This document shows, one piece after another, positions 1 to 9,204 of a stretch of DNA of 64,000 nucleotides (position 1 is its first letter; each line of letters starts with the position of its first letter). The notes under the pieces were generated by a model. It searched no databases, was not told the origin of the DNA, and saw nothing but the letters and a program-made list of their open reading frames with translations. This DNA is from an uncultured Prevotellaceae bacterium (GTDB lineage Bacteria > Bacteroidota > Bacteroidia > Bacteroidales > Bacteroidaceae): NCBI GenBank assembly GCA_947176535.1, contig CAMWQU010000002.1:62001-126000 (forward strand), read 5' to 3'. The position numbers and the translations under genes were made by a program.

Positions 1-613
1 TGATGTCTTTCTCCCCGCCCCGATTCGAAGAGGCCCAAAGGAAGTCCTTACCGGATTTCGTCGAAGCAATGTCCGACGGCACACGAACGTCGTAACCCAG
101 CTTCTGCAGGGCCTTGCTCGTGTTCTTGCTGTACTTTTTCCGGAGAAAACCGGCATAACGGTCGAGCTGAAAATCGAGAAAAGTACGCTGGATGCGCTCC
201 CGGTTGACACTCAGGAAGTCACGCATTTCCTCCTCGGAGGCGGCCGTCACCATCACCTGAATCTGCGGGCGGGCGTGCACATCATAGGCCACGCCCATCG
301 ACGGTTCCTTCTGGGCGGGGTCTATTTTAAGGTGCAGTTGGCTGTGCATCAGCTTATACACTTTGTCATATCCCTTTTCGCCGATAATCATCGTCCGGAA
401 AATGCGTTCCGAGGCTCCCAGGCCCGGTGCGTCGGCATCTACAACGGAGTTCAACGTGTCGAGGTTCTCACCCTGCAACATCCGAGGAGGAGCCACCACA
501 AGAAGCTCTGCCGGCTGTCCCTTGGACTCCGCCAGGCGGGTGGGTTCGTTCTTTTCACAACTAAAGAGAACGAGGAGCATCCCTCCGAGCATCAAAGAAA
601 AAATCTTTTTCAT
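1..613 (-). CDS. DUF4837 family lipoprotein, 3' end outside window
   Basis: The reading frame opens at an ATG at 613 and runs off the window edge with no stop, giving 204 visible codons. The N-terminus is a lipoprotein signal: MKK, a hydrophobic run, then a lipobox ending LFSC with the Cys at about residue 19. It should therefore be an acylated envelope protein. The following region (AELLVVAPPRMLQGENLDTL, then a segment with IGEKGYDKVYKL and an Arg/Lys-rich stretch near residues 160-175) resembles the Bacteroidota DUF4837 family, whose function is unknown. It lies 22 bp downstream of the alpha-2-macroglobulin gene on the same strand, so both are probably on one transcript starting at pepD. 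The family call is from memory of its general pattern. Confidence 0.7.
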   Translation of the reverse strand, partial: MKKIFSLMLGGMLLVLFSCEKNEPTRLAESKGQPAELLVVAPPRMLQGENLDTLNSVVDADAPGLGASERIFRTMIIGEKGYDKVYKLMHSQLHLKIDPAQKEPSMGVAYDVHARPQIQVMVTAASEEEMRDFLSVNRERIQRTFLDFQLDRYAGFLRKKYSKNTSKALQKLGYDVRVPSDIASTKSGKDFLWASSNRGGEKDI

Positions 614-635
614 ACCTTATTATATTAAAAGAATA

Positions 636-3600
636 TTATTGAGCGACTTGCACAACACTATCATCGCTGTGTCCCCGGAACTCGTCGGCATATTCGCAAC
701 GGATGACGGCAATGCCCGAATGATAACGACCACCCCGCTCCACGTAGAGGGTTTCTTCGATGACGTACTCGCCACGCGGGATGTGATGGAAGCTAAATTC
801 CGTGGTCGCATCGTGCACCTGACGGTAATAGCCCAATCCGGTTCCCCGTCCATACACCGTACCGCTCCATTCGTAGCCGGAACGCTGATTCACGGGTTCC
901 GTAAAGGCCGGGCGCGGAGCCACGAGCGTAACGTATTCGTAATCGCGATCGGCCGAGATACGGTAGCGCACGGTATAGCGGCTGCCTGTCTTGACTTCCT
1001 TCGGGTATTCCTGGACGACACTCAATCCCGTCGAATGGGCCTTTACCTGACTGAACGGCTGCTCATACTCGGCAAACACGCCTCCCCAGCTTTCGCCGTC
1101 CGAGAATTTATGCAGGCGCAAGCGGACGGGGAGTTTACCCTCCTGAACAAGCAGCGAATCCCGGAGATAGCCCAACGTGTCATCGTCGGCCGTGAAGTTT
1201 ACAGGCGTACTGCGCTGGCGCGTCAGGGTCAGCAAGTCCTTGGCCGGCGAGGCCGGACGGGTGGCAGGAGAAGTCGTCAGCAGGGCAAAGACAGCGTTGG
1301 CGGAATTTACGGGCGTCGTCCACTCCTGCGTCCGCTTTTGCTGAAGCAGGTAGCGGCACATATTCCGCAACAGGCGGGTGCTGTCGGGCATCACGCGCTG
1401 CAGAGCCTCCATCATCTGCACGTGGATGTGCAGTTTGCGGTCGATGCTCACAAAGCTGCCTTTGGGAAATTCGATATAGGAACCTCGGTTGGGACTCGAC
1501 ACTAAACGTTTCCTGAACAGCTCCACACACTTCCGGGCCTTGCGCGGTTCGCCTTCTTTCTGCCAGACTAAAGCCAGCAAGGCTTGTCCTTCATAGCCCA
1601 TATCTTCCGGCTCGGTCTTCTTGGCCTGACGAAGCAGGAAGTCCACTTTCTTCTTTTCCTCTTTCGACAGCTCGGTGTCGCTATATAGGGCGACATAGAG
1701 GGTACGCAGGTTAGCGGCACTGAAGACAACACTGTCCACACGCTGCGAAAGCAGGTAGTGTATCGCTTTCTCGTTCACCTCCCGTGCCGGTTGCTCTCCG
1801 GTGAGCATGTGCAGACGGGTCAGCAGGTACGAGACTTCGGAGGTCAGGTAAACATTGGCCGGCATCTGAGGGTACCACGAGAAACCGCCTTCGACATTCT
1901 GCAATTCACGCATCTTGCGGTAATAGACCTCCGTACTGTCGGGCATATTCACGTTCAGGCTCTTACCCAAAACACCCGCATAATAGGCCGAAGCCAATGA
2001 CAATACGTCCTCCCGTCCGGCCTTAGCCATCACGGGCAAGGCCTGCAGGGCATACTGCTCGGGCCGGGTGGTGTATTCGACAGTCAGCCGGCGGTTGGTG
2101 ACCTCGGCGGGGAAGAGGGACGAGAGGTCGATGTTTGTCACGCCCGGTTCGTAAGCCGTGATAGCCACGGTATTTGTCAGCGTTTCCGTGGGCGACAGGA
2201 CGGGCAGGAGACGCTGCTCGCCGTCGCTGCACGTCGTTCCCTCCACTGCCCAGCGCACGATGAGGTCGGCCGCTGCAGCCAACGGATTGTCGGTCACCGC
2301 GTAGGGGAAATGAAGCACGGTATCTTGTTTGCTTTCCAGAGCGATGTCGGCCTTCCACGACTTCAGCACCTTCTCCGTCCCGGCATCCAGTACCTGCAGG
2401 ACGCCCTTGCCCTGTTGCACGGTGTCGCTGACATTGCGGACTGTCGCCACGAGGACAGCCTCATCACTGGGTCGCAGGAAGCGGGGCAGGAAGAGCTGCG
2501 CCATCAGGTCTTTGCGGGCCTCTATCTGTTCACCTATACGGGCAGACATCATGTCCTGCGTGTGCGCTATACCGATGAGGTTCCAGCGCGTGAGGCTTTC
2601 GGGCAATGTGAAAGCAATCGTCACTTGCCCGTTCTTGTCCGTCCGCAACTGAGGATAGAAGAAAGCCGTCTCGTTGAAATTCTCACGCATCGGCACACGG
2701 ATGGCGGCCTCTCCCGATTCTTCTTCCGCCATCTCCGCAGCATCTTCCTCAATGCTGTCATACTGAGCTCCCGTTATCGTGACCGTTTCATAAAGCTCCA
2801 TGCCACGGGCATTCACGCCGGGCGCAGCTCCGGCCAAACGCATCTGAGTAGCAGATGCTACTTTGGCCTCCATCAAACGGCGTGCTCCTCCACCAGAATA
2901 AAGATGAGAAGAATAAACCTTCACATTATAGAGCAACGTATTGATGGCACTCAGCCGTATGCCCGGTTCTTTCTTTAGCTTCTGATTATACCAGACTCTT
3001 GCTTTGTAATTCGGATATTCCCGCCATACCGGGTGGTAAGAAACGGAATAAGTGCGATAGGAACGATACGCGCCGAAGTTCCACGCATGATGGGTAAAAT
3101 AGTCGAGCGAGGCATCGTAAAGGGCCACCATTAGGTTGGCATCGGCGGGCGTTCCGTCGGGACGGCGCAGCGTCAGGTGCCACTCCTCGCGCTGTCCGGG
3201 CTGCAACAGGTTGCGGAACGTGTCCCAATGCGGCCGCAGATGATTGTCGGGCTGAGCCAAAAGAAGCACTTTCGTATCGTTGTACACTCGTCCGCCCTTC
3301 ACAAAACAGAACGAAACGGTAGCACTTTGGTCATACTTCTCCTCATAAGGAATATCAAGGACATACGTTTCGTGCCCGAGGCAGACCATGCTATCCGTCC
3401 ACACCTCGCCTGCGGCAGAAAGCGTATAATGGAGATAAACATCGGAGAGGTTGGTCGTAACCGCTATGCGTCCGGGCTTTCCGGGAGCAAAGATGTCGTT
3501 TTCGCAACGAACGATAAACGCGGAATCGACGCGCTCCTGATCGGGAAGGAACGATGGTTCGTTCGTGCGCCAATACCAGTTGTCCGCATGGTGCGTCTCG

Positions 3601-5552
3601 CCCTGCTGACTGAGCACATCCACCGTAACTGACAGCGTACTGCGCAAAGGCATGACATCACCCTGCTCACGTTCTATTTTCAGTTTATAGGCAAACTGTC
3701 CGCGGTCATCGGTCTCAAGAGTGTCCAACCGCTGCACCTCACCTTGTGGACGGACTTTATTGTAAAAATAGAATCGGGAGGGCTGCCAGCGGTAAGTACC
3801 TGTCACGCGGGCGGCACGCAGAGGCGTACCGTCGTAATGCAATGCCCGGCCACGCACCACACAACTGTCTCCCTCCACATAAAGGCTGTCGTCAAGGACG
3901 ATCTCAAACGTAGGACGCTTGTATTCCTCCACTCTGAAGGACACACGGCTGCCGCCGGCCGCTATCGAGAAAGTACCGTTCCGCAGTCCTGTCGGGAGCA
4001 CGAAATCGGCAGCAAAAACGCCCATTTCATCGGAAGATACGGCTTTTTCCTCTACTTTCTTATAGGTGGCATCATAAAGCATCAGCGTATAGTCCTCGCC
4101 GGCCGCCACCTGCGCCGACCAGTCCAACTGACGGTAGGCAATTCCGCTCACGTGAACGGTCTGTCCGGGACGATAGATGGCACGGTCGGTAAAGAGCGTC
4201 AGTCTCCGTGTGGAGTCCTTCGGAGCTCCTTGCCATCCCTCATTATGAACGTAGACCGTCGTAACGGGCAGATGCTCTTCTCCCGGACGACTCATCCGGA
4301 AATGCAGTCTGTTATCCAATCTGCCATTACTCTTGTTCTTCACGCGAGGCACATAAACCCGGCCCGTCCGGTCGGTAAGCCCCGTGAAATAGACCACCGA
4401 ATCGTTCTTCTCCAGTTCGTAGGCCGTAATCGTCACGCCCTCCTGAGGCGCACCCGTCTCCGAGTCCAGCACCAGCAGGCACACCCGGTTATCGGACATC
4501 ATCCGGGAGACGGCCTGAAGGGCCGAAACGCGGATTGTCTGTTTCAGCGGCTTTATCTTGTCGGTCAGCCGGGACGCAACCGCCGTCCGTGGCACAAACA
4601 CGATTTCGCAGTCTCCCGATGCCGGTGCCGTCCATTCCATAGAATCCGTGAACACCTCGATGGGGTCGTGTTCCCCGAAGTCATGCACCTTCCCGTCGAT
4701 GCTCACGGAACGGATGTTGCGCGCATTAAACGTCCACCGGTACGTCTTACCGGGATAGACATCGGTGCTGCCATCCCAACGGAAGAAAGGATCGGACAGA
4801 CGGGTCAAGGCATTCCGCAATGCGGCAATATGCCGGTAACGGGGATAGTTGTTGATGCCCTGCCGCAACCACTCGCGCTGCCGCTCCGCAGGCACATCGC
4901 CGCGTGCGGCAAGACGCAGATAAACCTCGGCGCACAGCGGCAAATCGGCATACTCGTCCCGCACACGGAGCAAGGCCTCCTCGGACAGGTCTCCGGAGGT
5001 CTCGCTCAGTGAATCGAGCGTAAGAAGCAACGCCGCCTCGCGCTGTCCGTTCCGACGGTAGAAGTCTATCATCTCGCCCGTCTTGGGCAGGAACGAAAGC
5101 GTGTCGCGTTCAAAGCGGGGAACGGCATCGGTCATGCTTCGCCAAACCACATTCAGCATGTCGCCGCCGAAGTAATCTTCATCCTTACCTACCGTCACGA
5201 AAGGTTTCCACTTCCGGGCCTTGGTGCGTGCCAGCAGAGCCTTGTCGGCCAGAGCCTTGCCATACCAGTGTGTCATAGAGTCGCGCCACTGCTCGTAACG
5301 TGCCGACACCCACAGACGCTCGGCATAGTAACGTCCGATGGCGGCCGCATACACGGCCCGTTCTGCCGGGTCGGCCGACTGCATACGACGCAGTTTCAGC
5401 CGCTCGATGTTGTGCTCCAGACTATCGGGATGAACGTCCTCCACCTTCATGCAGGAGAACAGTAGGTCGGAGAGTGCTTTGCTCTGCTTCTTGCCGGCAG
5501 ACGACGACAGGGTCGCTGCCAGCAAGAGGATAAGGATAAAGATTTTGCGCAT
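636..5552 (-). CDS. Bacterial alpha-2-macroglobulin family protein, thioester-less
   Basis: A 1638-residue exported protein with a signal peptide at residues 1-19 (ends SSSAG). An alpha-helical N-terminal part is followed by the MG2 motif TDRAIYRPGQTVHVSG at about 455-470. The A2M signature region (NETAFFYPQLRTDKNGQVTI) is near 955-975, followed by TLPESLTRWN. A helical thioester-like domain and C-terminal MG domains follow. Where thioester members carry a C-x-E-Q motif (about 1155-1180) this protein reads RPEQYALQALPVMAKAGRED, with no Cys, so covalent trapping of proteases is unlikely. In other bacteria these proteins act as periplasmic protease inhibitors or partner with penicillin-binding proteins; its role here is inferred only from the family. 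The length is usual for Bacteroidota members. It follows pepD by 27 bp. Confidence 0.88.
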   Translation of the reverse strand: MRKIFILILLLAATLSSSAGKKQSKALSDLLFSCMKVEDVHPDSLEHNIERLKLRRMQSADPAERAVYAAAIGRYYAERLWVSARYEQWRDSMTHWYGKALADKALLARTKARKWKPFVTVGKDEDYFGGDMLNVVWRSMTDAVPRFERDTLSFLPKTGEMIDFYRRNGQREAALLLTLDSLSETSGDLSEEALLRVRDEYADLPLCAEVYLRLAARGDVPAERQREWLRQGINNYPRYRHIAALRNALTRLSDPFFRWDGSTDVYPGKTYRWTFNARNIRSVSIDGKVHDFGEHDPIEVFTDSMEWTAPASGDCEIVFVPRTAVASRLTDKIKPLKQTIRVSALQAVSRMMSDNRVCLLVLDSETGAPQEGVTITAYELEKNDSVVYFTGLTDRTGRVYVPRVKNKSNGRLDNRLHFRMSRPGEEHLPVTTVYVHNEGWQGAPKDSTRRLTLFTDRAIYRPGQTVHVSGIAYRQLDWSAQVAAGEDYTLMLYDATYKKVEEKAVSSDEMGVFAADFVLPTGLRNGTFSIAAGGSRVSFRVEEYKRPTFEIVLDDSLYVEGDSCVVRGRALHYDGTPLRAARVTGTYRWQPSRFYFYNKVRPQGEVQRLDTLETDDRGQFAYKLKIEREQGDVMPLRSTLSVTVDVLSQQGETHHADNWYWRTNEPSFLPDQERVDSAFIVRCENDIFAPGKPGRIAVTTNLSDVYLHYTLSAAGEVWTDSMVCLGHETYVLDIPYEEKYDQSATVSFCFVKGGRVYNDTKVLLLAQPDNHLRPHWDTFRNLLQPGQREEWHLTLRRPDGTPADANLMVALYDASLDYFTHHAWNFGAYRSYRTYSVSYHPVWREYPNYKARVWYNQKLKKEPGIRLSAINTLLYNVKVYSSHLYSGGGARRLMEAKVASATQMRLAGAAPGVNARGMELYETVTITGAQYDSIEEDAAEMAEEESGEAAIRVPMRENFNETAFFYPQLRTDKNGQVTIAFTLPESLTRWNLIGIAHTQDMMSARIGEQIEARKDLMAQLFLPRFLRPSDEAVLVATVRNVSDTVQQGKGVLQVLDAGTEKVLKSWKADIALESKQDTVLHFPYAVTDNPLAAAADLIVRWAVEGTTCSDGEQRLLPVLSPTETLTNTVAITAYEPGVTNIDLSSLFPAEVTNRRLTVEYTTRPEQYALQALPVMAKAGREDVLSLASAYYAGVLGKSLNVNMPDSTEVYYRKMRELQNVEGGFSWYPQMPANVYLTSEVSYLLTRLHMLTGEQPAREVNEKAIHYLLSQRVDSVVFSAANLRTLYVALYSDTELSKEEKKKVDFLLRQAKKTEPEDMGYEGQALLALVWQKEGEPRKARKCVELFRKRLVSSPNRGSYIEFPKGSFVSIDRKLHIHVQMMEALQRVMPDSTRLLRNMCRYLLQQKRTQEWTTPVNSANAVFALLTTSPATRPASPAKDLLTLTRQRSTPVNFTADDDTLGYLRDSLLVQEGKLPVRLRLHKFSDGESWGGVFAEYEQPFSQVKAHSTGLSVVQEYPKEVKTGSRYTVRYRISADRDYEYVTLVAPRPAFTEPVNQRSGYEWSGTVYGRGTGLGYYRQVHDATTEFSFHHIPRGEYVIEETLYVERGGRYHSGIAVIRCEYADEFRGHSDDSVVQVAQ

Positions 5553-5579
5553 GAGACTATCTTACAGGGTTATCGAACA

Positions 5580-7040
5580 TTATTCCTTTTCGGGTATCTC
5601 CTCCAGCAGTTTGGTAAGGAACACCCAGAACTTCTCCACGCTGGGGATATAGCAACGCTCGTCGGGCGTGTGGGGCGAACGGAGCGTGGGCCCGAAGCTG
5701 ACGAGATCCATGCGGGGATATACGCCTCCGATGATGCTGCACTCCAGACCGGCATGCACCACCTCCACGCGGGCGGGTTCGTCGGGGAAGAGACGGTTGT
5801 GCACCTCCACCATGCGGGCGGCAAGCTGACTGTCGAAGTTGGGCTGCCAGGCTCCGTAGTGGCCGTCGTAAGTTACTTTCATGCCGACTAACGAGAAGCA
5901 CGCTTCCTGCATTTCCTGTATGTATTCCATCATCGTCTCGCTACTGCTGCGGGCCAGAATGAGGATGCTCACCTCGCCGTTGCCGATGCGCACGATGCCC
6001 AGATTCGAACTTGTCTCCACCACGGAGGGGATGCCGGGAATGTTGCGCAGCACGCCGTCGTGGCAGGCCACGATGGCATTGACCACATTGTCCTGAATCT
6101 CGCGGGGCATTTCGCCTTCGGGAAGGGGAATTTCCTCGATGGAAAGGGAAATTTCCGTCTCCACGCCTCGGTACTCCTCTGCAAAGGTATCGCGGCAGTA
6201 GTCCACCAGTTCGCGCAGGTCGTCGAGGTTCTCACGGGGGATGGTCAGCACCACTTCGGCCGTGCGCGGAATGGCGTTGCGCATGTTTCCGCCCTGCCAC
6301 GAAGCCAGACAGGCATCGTCGTCGATGATGGCCTGACGCACCAGACGGGCCATCAGTTTGTTGGCATTGGCCCGGCCGGCGTTAATCTCCAGTCCCGAAT
6401 GTCCGCCGCGCAGATTCTTCAACGTGATGCGGACAGCCGCGTCATCGGCTTCGGGCTTCACTTCCTTGTAGCCCAGCGTGGCATTGATGTTCACGCCGCC
6501 GGCACTGCCGATAACAAACTCACCGAGGGTCTCATGGTCGATGTTCAGCAACAGTTCGCCCTGCAACGTGTCGGCGGACAGATGGTTCACACCGTACATG
6601 CAGGTTTCCTCGTCGGCCGTAATCAGTGCCTCCAGGGGGCCGTGTTTCAAGTCTTTGCTCTCGAAGACACCCATGATGGCTGCCACTCCCATGCCGTCGT
6701 CGCTGCCCAGTGTGGTGCCGCGGGCCTTCACCCAGTCACCGTCGATGTAGGTCTCGATGGGGTCGGTCTCGAAGTTATGGCGGCTCTCGTCCGTCTTCTG
6801 CGGCACCATGTCCATGTGGGCCTGCATCGTCGCCGTCTTACGGTTCTCCATGCCCGGCGTGGCCGGTTTGCGCATGACGATGTTCTCGGCATCGTCCTTC
6901 CAGGCCTCTATGCCGCGCTCCCGTGCCCAGTCGAGCAGGAATTGCTGTATCTTCTCTAAATGTCCGCTGGGACGGGGAACTTGGGTAAGCAGATGGAAGT
7001 TTTGCCAGACGGCCTTGGGGTTCAGTTCTTTGATTGTCAT
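5580..7040 (-). CDS. pepD: Cytosol non-specific dipeptidase (aminoacyl-histidine dipeptidase)
   Basis: 486 residues from the ATG at 7040 (MTIKELNPKAVWQ). An in-frame codon further upstream gives an N-terminus not seen in the family. It is a two-zinc M20-type dipeptidase that cleaves a broad range of dipeptides in the cytoplasm. Visible metal-site motifs, in order: MQAHMDMVP (His ligand and neighbouring Asp), LGSDDGMG (bridging Asp), TADEETCMYG (catalytic Glu and ligand), NIDHETLGE, and C-terminal RSPHTPDE (His ligand). The lid/dimerisation domain occupies roughly residues 200-390 (GGHSGLEINAGRANA). Length matches PepD. A -7 TAATTTTG box at 7086-7093 lies about 45 bp upstream. It is the first gene of a probable pepD-A2M-DUF4837 unit, although no functional link among the three is obvious. 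Confidence 0.95.
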   Translation of the reverse strand: MTIKELNPKAVWQNFHLLTQVPRPSGHLEKIQQFLLDWARERGIEAWKDDAENIVMRKPATPGMENRKTATMQAHMDMVPQKTDESRHNFETDPIETYIDGDWVKARGTTLGSDDGMGVAAIMGVFESKDLKHGPLEALITADEETCMYGVNHLSADTLQGELLLNIDHETLGEFVIGSAGGVNINATLGYKEVKPEADDAAVRITLKNLRGGHSGLEINAGRANANKLMARLVRQAIIDDDACLASWQGGNMRNAIPRTAEVVLTIPRENLDDLRELVDYCRDTFAEEYRGVETEISLSIEEIPLPEGEMPREIQDNVVNAIVACHDGVLRNIPGIPSVVETSSNLGIVRIGNGEVSILILARSSSETMMEYIQEMQEACFSLVGMKVTYDGHYGAWQPNFDSQLAARMVEVHNRLFPDEPARVEVVHAGLECSIIGGVYPRMDLVSFGPTLRSPHTPDERCYIPSVEKFWVFLTKLLEEIPEKE

Positions 7041-7085
7041 AGTTGTATTTGTTTTTAAGGTTGTACTGTTTATCACTCACCGGGA

Positions 7086-7117
7086 CAAAATTATACATTT
7101 TTCCCGCTTCGCGCAAT
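7086..7117 (-). promoter_or_regulatory. Bacteroides-type promoter of pepD
   Basis: On the minus strand, ATTG (7114-7117) is followed after 20 bp by TAATTTTG (7086-7093), matching the -33 TTTG / -7 TAnnTTTG consensus apart from one base in the -33. Predicted start is near 7080, leaving a leader of about 40 nt. Confidence 0.55.
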
Positions 7118-7136
7118 TTATCCGTGTTAAACAATC

Positions 7137-7760
7137 CTAATCCTCACGACCGAAATGGCCGGGGGCCGGACGATAAACCGTCTGCGCCCGCTCGCCCTCG
7201 CGCAGCAGACGGCCCTCTGCCGTCAGACGCTGGAGCAGACTCGTGACACGGTGGGGCGACAGGGCGGCCCCGAAAGCCTGAAAGACGTTCTTGTGCGTGA
7301 TGCTGTCGTGCTGCCGGAAGAGTTCGGTCAGCCGTTCCTCCACGTCGGCCTCATCCGCCCGCAGCAGGAGACCGTAAGGCTGCTGCTCCACGGGCAGCTT
7401 CTGCACCTGCTCCGCCAGTTCGCGATCGGGCTGGAACTGGAGACTGTCCACATGCACATCCTCGCCGTGGTACTGACCGTCGCGCACGGCGACGCTACCT
7501 TTCAGGTTCAGACGGAAAGTGCCGATGCCGGGCAGCGTCACGGCATTCCCCTCCTTCAGTTCGTGGAGCATGATGCGCTGCAGCTCACCCAAGGCAAACT
7601 GCAAATTGGCCGCCGACATCGCCGAGGGCCAGGGCGCACGTTTCTGGAAGTCCACCACGTCCACCGTACGGTGCGACTTCAGGCGCGGATACAGGTTCCG
7701 CCGCTCATTCTCTTCGCCGGGCAACTGCCCGCGCTCTGCAATCGTAAATTGTATAGCCAT
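7137..7760 (-). CDS. HU-like DNA-binding protein with C-terminal helical extension
   Basis: 207 residues from the ATG at 7760 (MAIQFTIAERGQL). An in-frame upstream codon at 7862 would add a Cys-rich N-terminus that I judge spurious. Residues 1 to about 115 look like the Bacteroidota HU/IHF-like family, with helix, VTLPGIGTFRLNLKG beta-arm region and a following strand. This type is much more divergent than the classical HU at 59634. Residues about 125-207 (LTELFRQHDSITHKNVFQAF, then RVTSLLQRLTAEGRLLREGE) have the helix-helix-wing pattern of a winged-helix DNA-binding domain. The gene is alone: a promoter region and a 342-bp gene-free stretch lie upstream and the divergently placed pepD promoter follows its stop. 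DNA binding is inferred; the target is unknown. Confidence 0.75.
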   Translation of the reverse strand: MAIQFTIAERGQLPGEENERRNLYPRLKSHRTVDVVDFQKRAPWPSAMSAANLQFALGELQRIMLHELKEGNAVTLPGIGTFRLNLKGSVAVRDGQYHGEDVHVDSLQFQPDRELAEQVQKLPVEQQPYGLLLRADEADVEERLTELFRQHDSITHKNVFQAFGAALSPHRVTSLLQRLTAEGRLLREGERAQTVYRPAPGHFGRED

Positions 7761-7943
7761 AATATATATGTATTTATCCGACGATAAAGTTACGACAAAA
7801 AAGCGATATACGGAAACACATAATCGGAAATTTGGAAGGCAATTTTTCAAAGCACCCCGCACTGCCCGACCCTACGGCAACTTCCACGGCACACGCGGAC
7901 GGAAACCGACGGCCAAAGGCTGCACGGGGAAAGACCTTATAGA

Positions 7944-8018
7944 GGACTACATTATTCAGAGGCGACCGGTTAATTATTCGCTCACCTTTGAATAATTAAC
8001 CGGTCGCCTCTGAATAAT
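7944..8018. repeat. Modular palindromic repeat, copy A
   Basis: This lies in the 342-bp gene-free stretch 7761-8102, where I see nothing else. After GGACTAC, a perfect 29-bp inverted repeat (7951-7979 with 7990-8018) surrounds a 10-base loop. The arms contain GGCGACC/GGTCGCC, while the loop carries the alternative module GCTCACC. Copies B (9794-9879) and C (25654-25739) share the GGACTACATTATTCAGAGG start and the TTAATTATTC / GAATAATTAA modules. Confidence 0.85.
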
Positions 8019-8102
8019 CCCATCCTCCTAAGGAAGCAAGGCAGGCGCAAGGGAAGAACTCCCCCGTCACTTTATGATAAACAGATTATTGTCCGGGACT
8101 TT

Positions 8103-8477
8103 CTACTTAACAGAGTTCTTGTATCGGGCCGGGAAACCAAATACCGTAACACGAAGTATCTGCTTGCCCTTCTTCAAGTGCGAGAATTTGGGAGAGATAA
8201 TGCGGGCACAGTTGTTCTTGATAGCCGCTTCTTCCAAAGCTAATTTTTTGGCCTCGGCTAAGGACAGACCGTTAAGTTTCATCAAACCCTCCGATGTGGA
8301 AATGTCGATGGTGTAGGTAATGCTCTGCGGGTCTACCTCCAAATCCATACGGTTGTAGCTCTCATTGACGGTATAGATTTCCGTACCGGTTATGCCGTCA
8401 CCGCCGCTGCGCATCGAAGAACAAGAAGAAAATACTGCCATTAGGCATAAAAGTAATAATAAAGATGTAGATTTCAT
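8103..8477 (-). CDS. Small lipoprotein of unknown function
   Basis: 124 residues. The N-terminus MKSTSLLLLLCLMAVFSSC is a textbook lipoprotein signal with lipobox FSSC (Cys about residue 19). The mature part is short and mixed: an Asp/Glu/Thr-rich segment (GITGTEIYTVNESYNRMD), a helix rich in Ala/Leu/Lys near residues 70-85 (LSLAEAKKLALEEAAIKNN) and a basic C-terminus. I do not recognise a named family. The pattern of an alpha helix followed by CARIISPKFSHLKKGKQILRV suggests a small alpha/beta secreted domain. It follows the 8490-9197 gene by 12 bp, so the two are almost certainly co-transcribed from the promoter at 9644 behind the long structured leader. Confidence 0.75.
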   Translation of the reverse strand: MKSTSLLLLLCLMAVFSSCSSMRSGGDGITGTEIYTVNESYNRMDLEVDPQSITYTIDISTSEGLMKLNGLSLAEAKKLALEEAAIKNNCARIISPKFSHLKKGKQILRVTVFGFPARYKNSVK

Positions 8478-8489
8478 AATTTTATCTTG

Positions 8490-9197
8490 TTAGAAGTTGT
8501 AACGTAGGCCCATGCCGACGGTCTGATGCTTCATTGTATTATCATTGAGCATATCCACACCAACCATTAGACGTTCATTCTTTCCTACATTAAATTCTTG
8601 CTGGAAAACGGGAGATGACTCAACTGAAAGCATTACTTTCTTCTCGATATTTTTCGCACGGAAATAACAACCTGCCCAAACAGCAATTCCGGCAGGGATC
8701 ATCGGTATCCCTGTCCCTAAAAGCGCATTATAACATTCATGATCATAGGTATAGCCAGTCTTGTCCGATTTTGCCTTACAGCAGGCGGCTATAACGGCAC
8801 CTCCCACCACAAGTGTGCCTCCTACTATCCAACTTGCTTTCTTGAGTCTTTCCGCACGCTTCAGCATCTTGGGTTGCAGACTGAGACGGTACATCTGCAT
8901 CAGCCTTTGGTCATTCGAGAACTTCGTAGCCGTTTCTCTCGTCACAATATCATCGGATGCTCCGGCAGCAAACGTCTCGGTCTGTCCATTCTGATAGTTA
9001 ATGCGCAGCAGACTGCTGATGCTGATAACGCGCGTAGGGCCGTCAGGATTGTCATGATTCTTGTACTCCACTTCGGTCTCCGTGATGCGCAGAATCTTGG
9101 CGAGAATGGTACCTCCGTCCTTCTTGACGAGAACGTCCTGGGCAAAACAAATGCTCGTTAGAGCAAGTGCCACGAGAGAAAATAATAATCTTTTCAT
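8490..9197 (-). CDS. Exported protein of unknown function with two hydrophobic segments
   Basis: 235 residues from the ATG at 9197 (MKRLLFSLVALALTSICFAQ), a clean signal peptide ending at about residue 19. A longer in-frame version from 9305 would put the start inside the structured leader and is rejected. Residues 20-75 form a beta-rich domain (DVLVKKDGGTILAKILRITE, then a VISISSLLRINYQNGQ stretch) like those of Bacteroidota proteins of unknown function that begin 'D-x-I-x-x-K-D-G-x-x-I'. Two hydrophobic stretches (SWIVGGTLVVGGAVIAACC and GIPMIPAGIAVWAGCYF) could be membrane segments or buried helices. The C-terminus ends in GMGLRYNF, an aromatic-ended strand as in outer-membrane proteins. 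It is the first gene after the 9205-9637 leader and probably the gene it controls, if it is cis-acting. Confidence 0.78.
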   Translation of the reverse strand: MKRLLFSLVALALTSICFAQDVLVKKDGGTILAKILRITETEVEYKNHDNPDGPTRVISISSLLRINYQNGQTETFAAGASDDIVTRETATKFSNDQRLMQMYRLSLQPKMLKRAERLKKASWIVGGTLVVGGAVIAACCKAKSDKTGYTYDHECYNALLGTGIPMIPAGIAVWAGCYFRAKNIEKKVMLSVESSPVFQQEFNVGKNERLMVGVDMLNDNTMKHQTVGMGLRYNF

Positions 9198-9204
9198 CTT
9201 TAAT

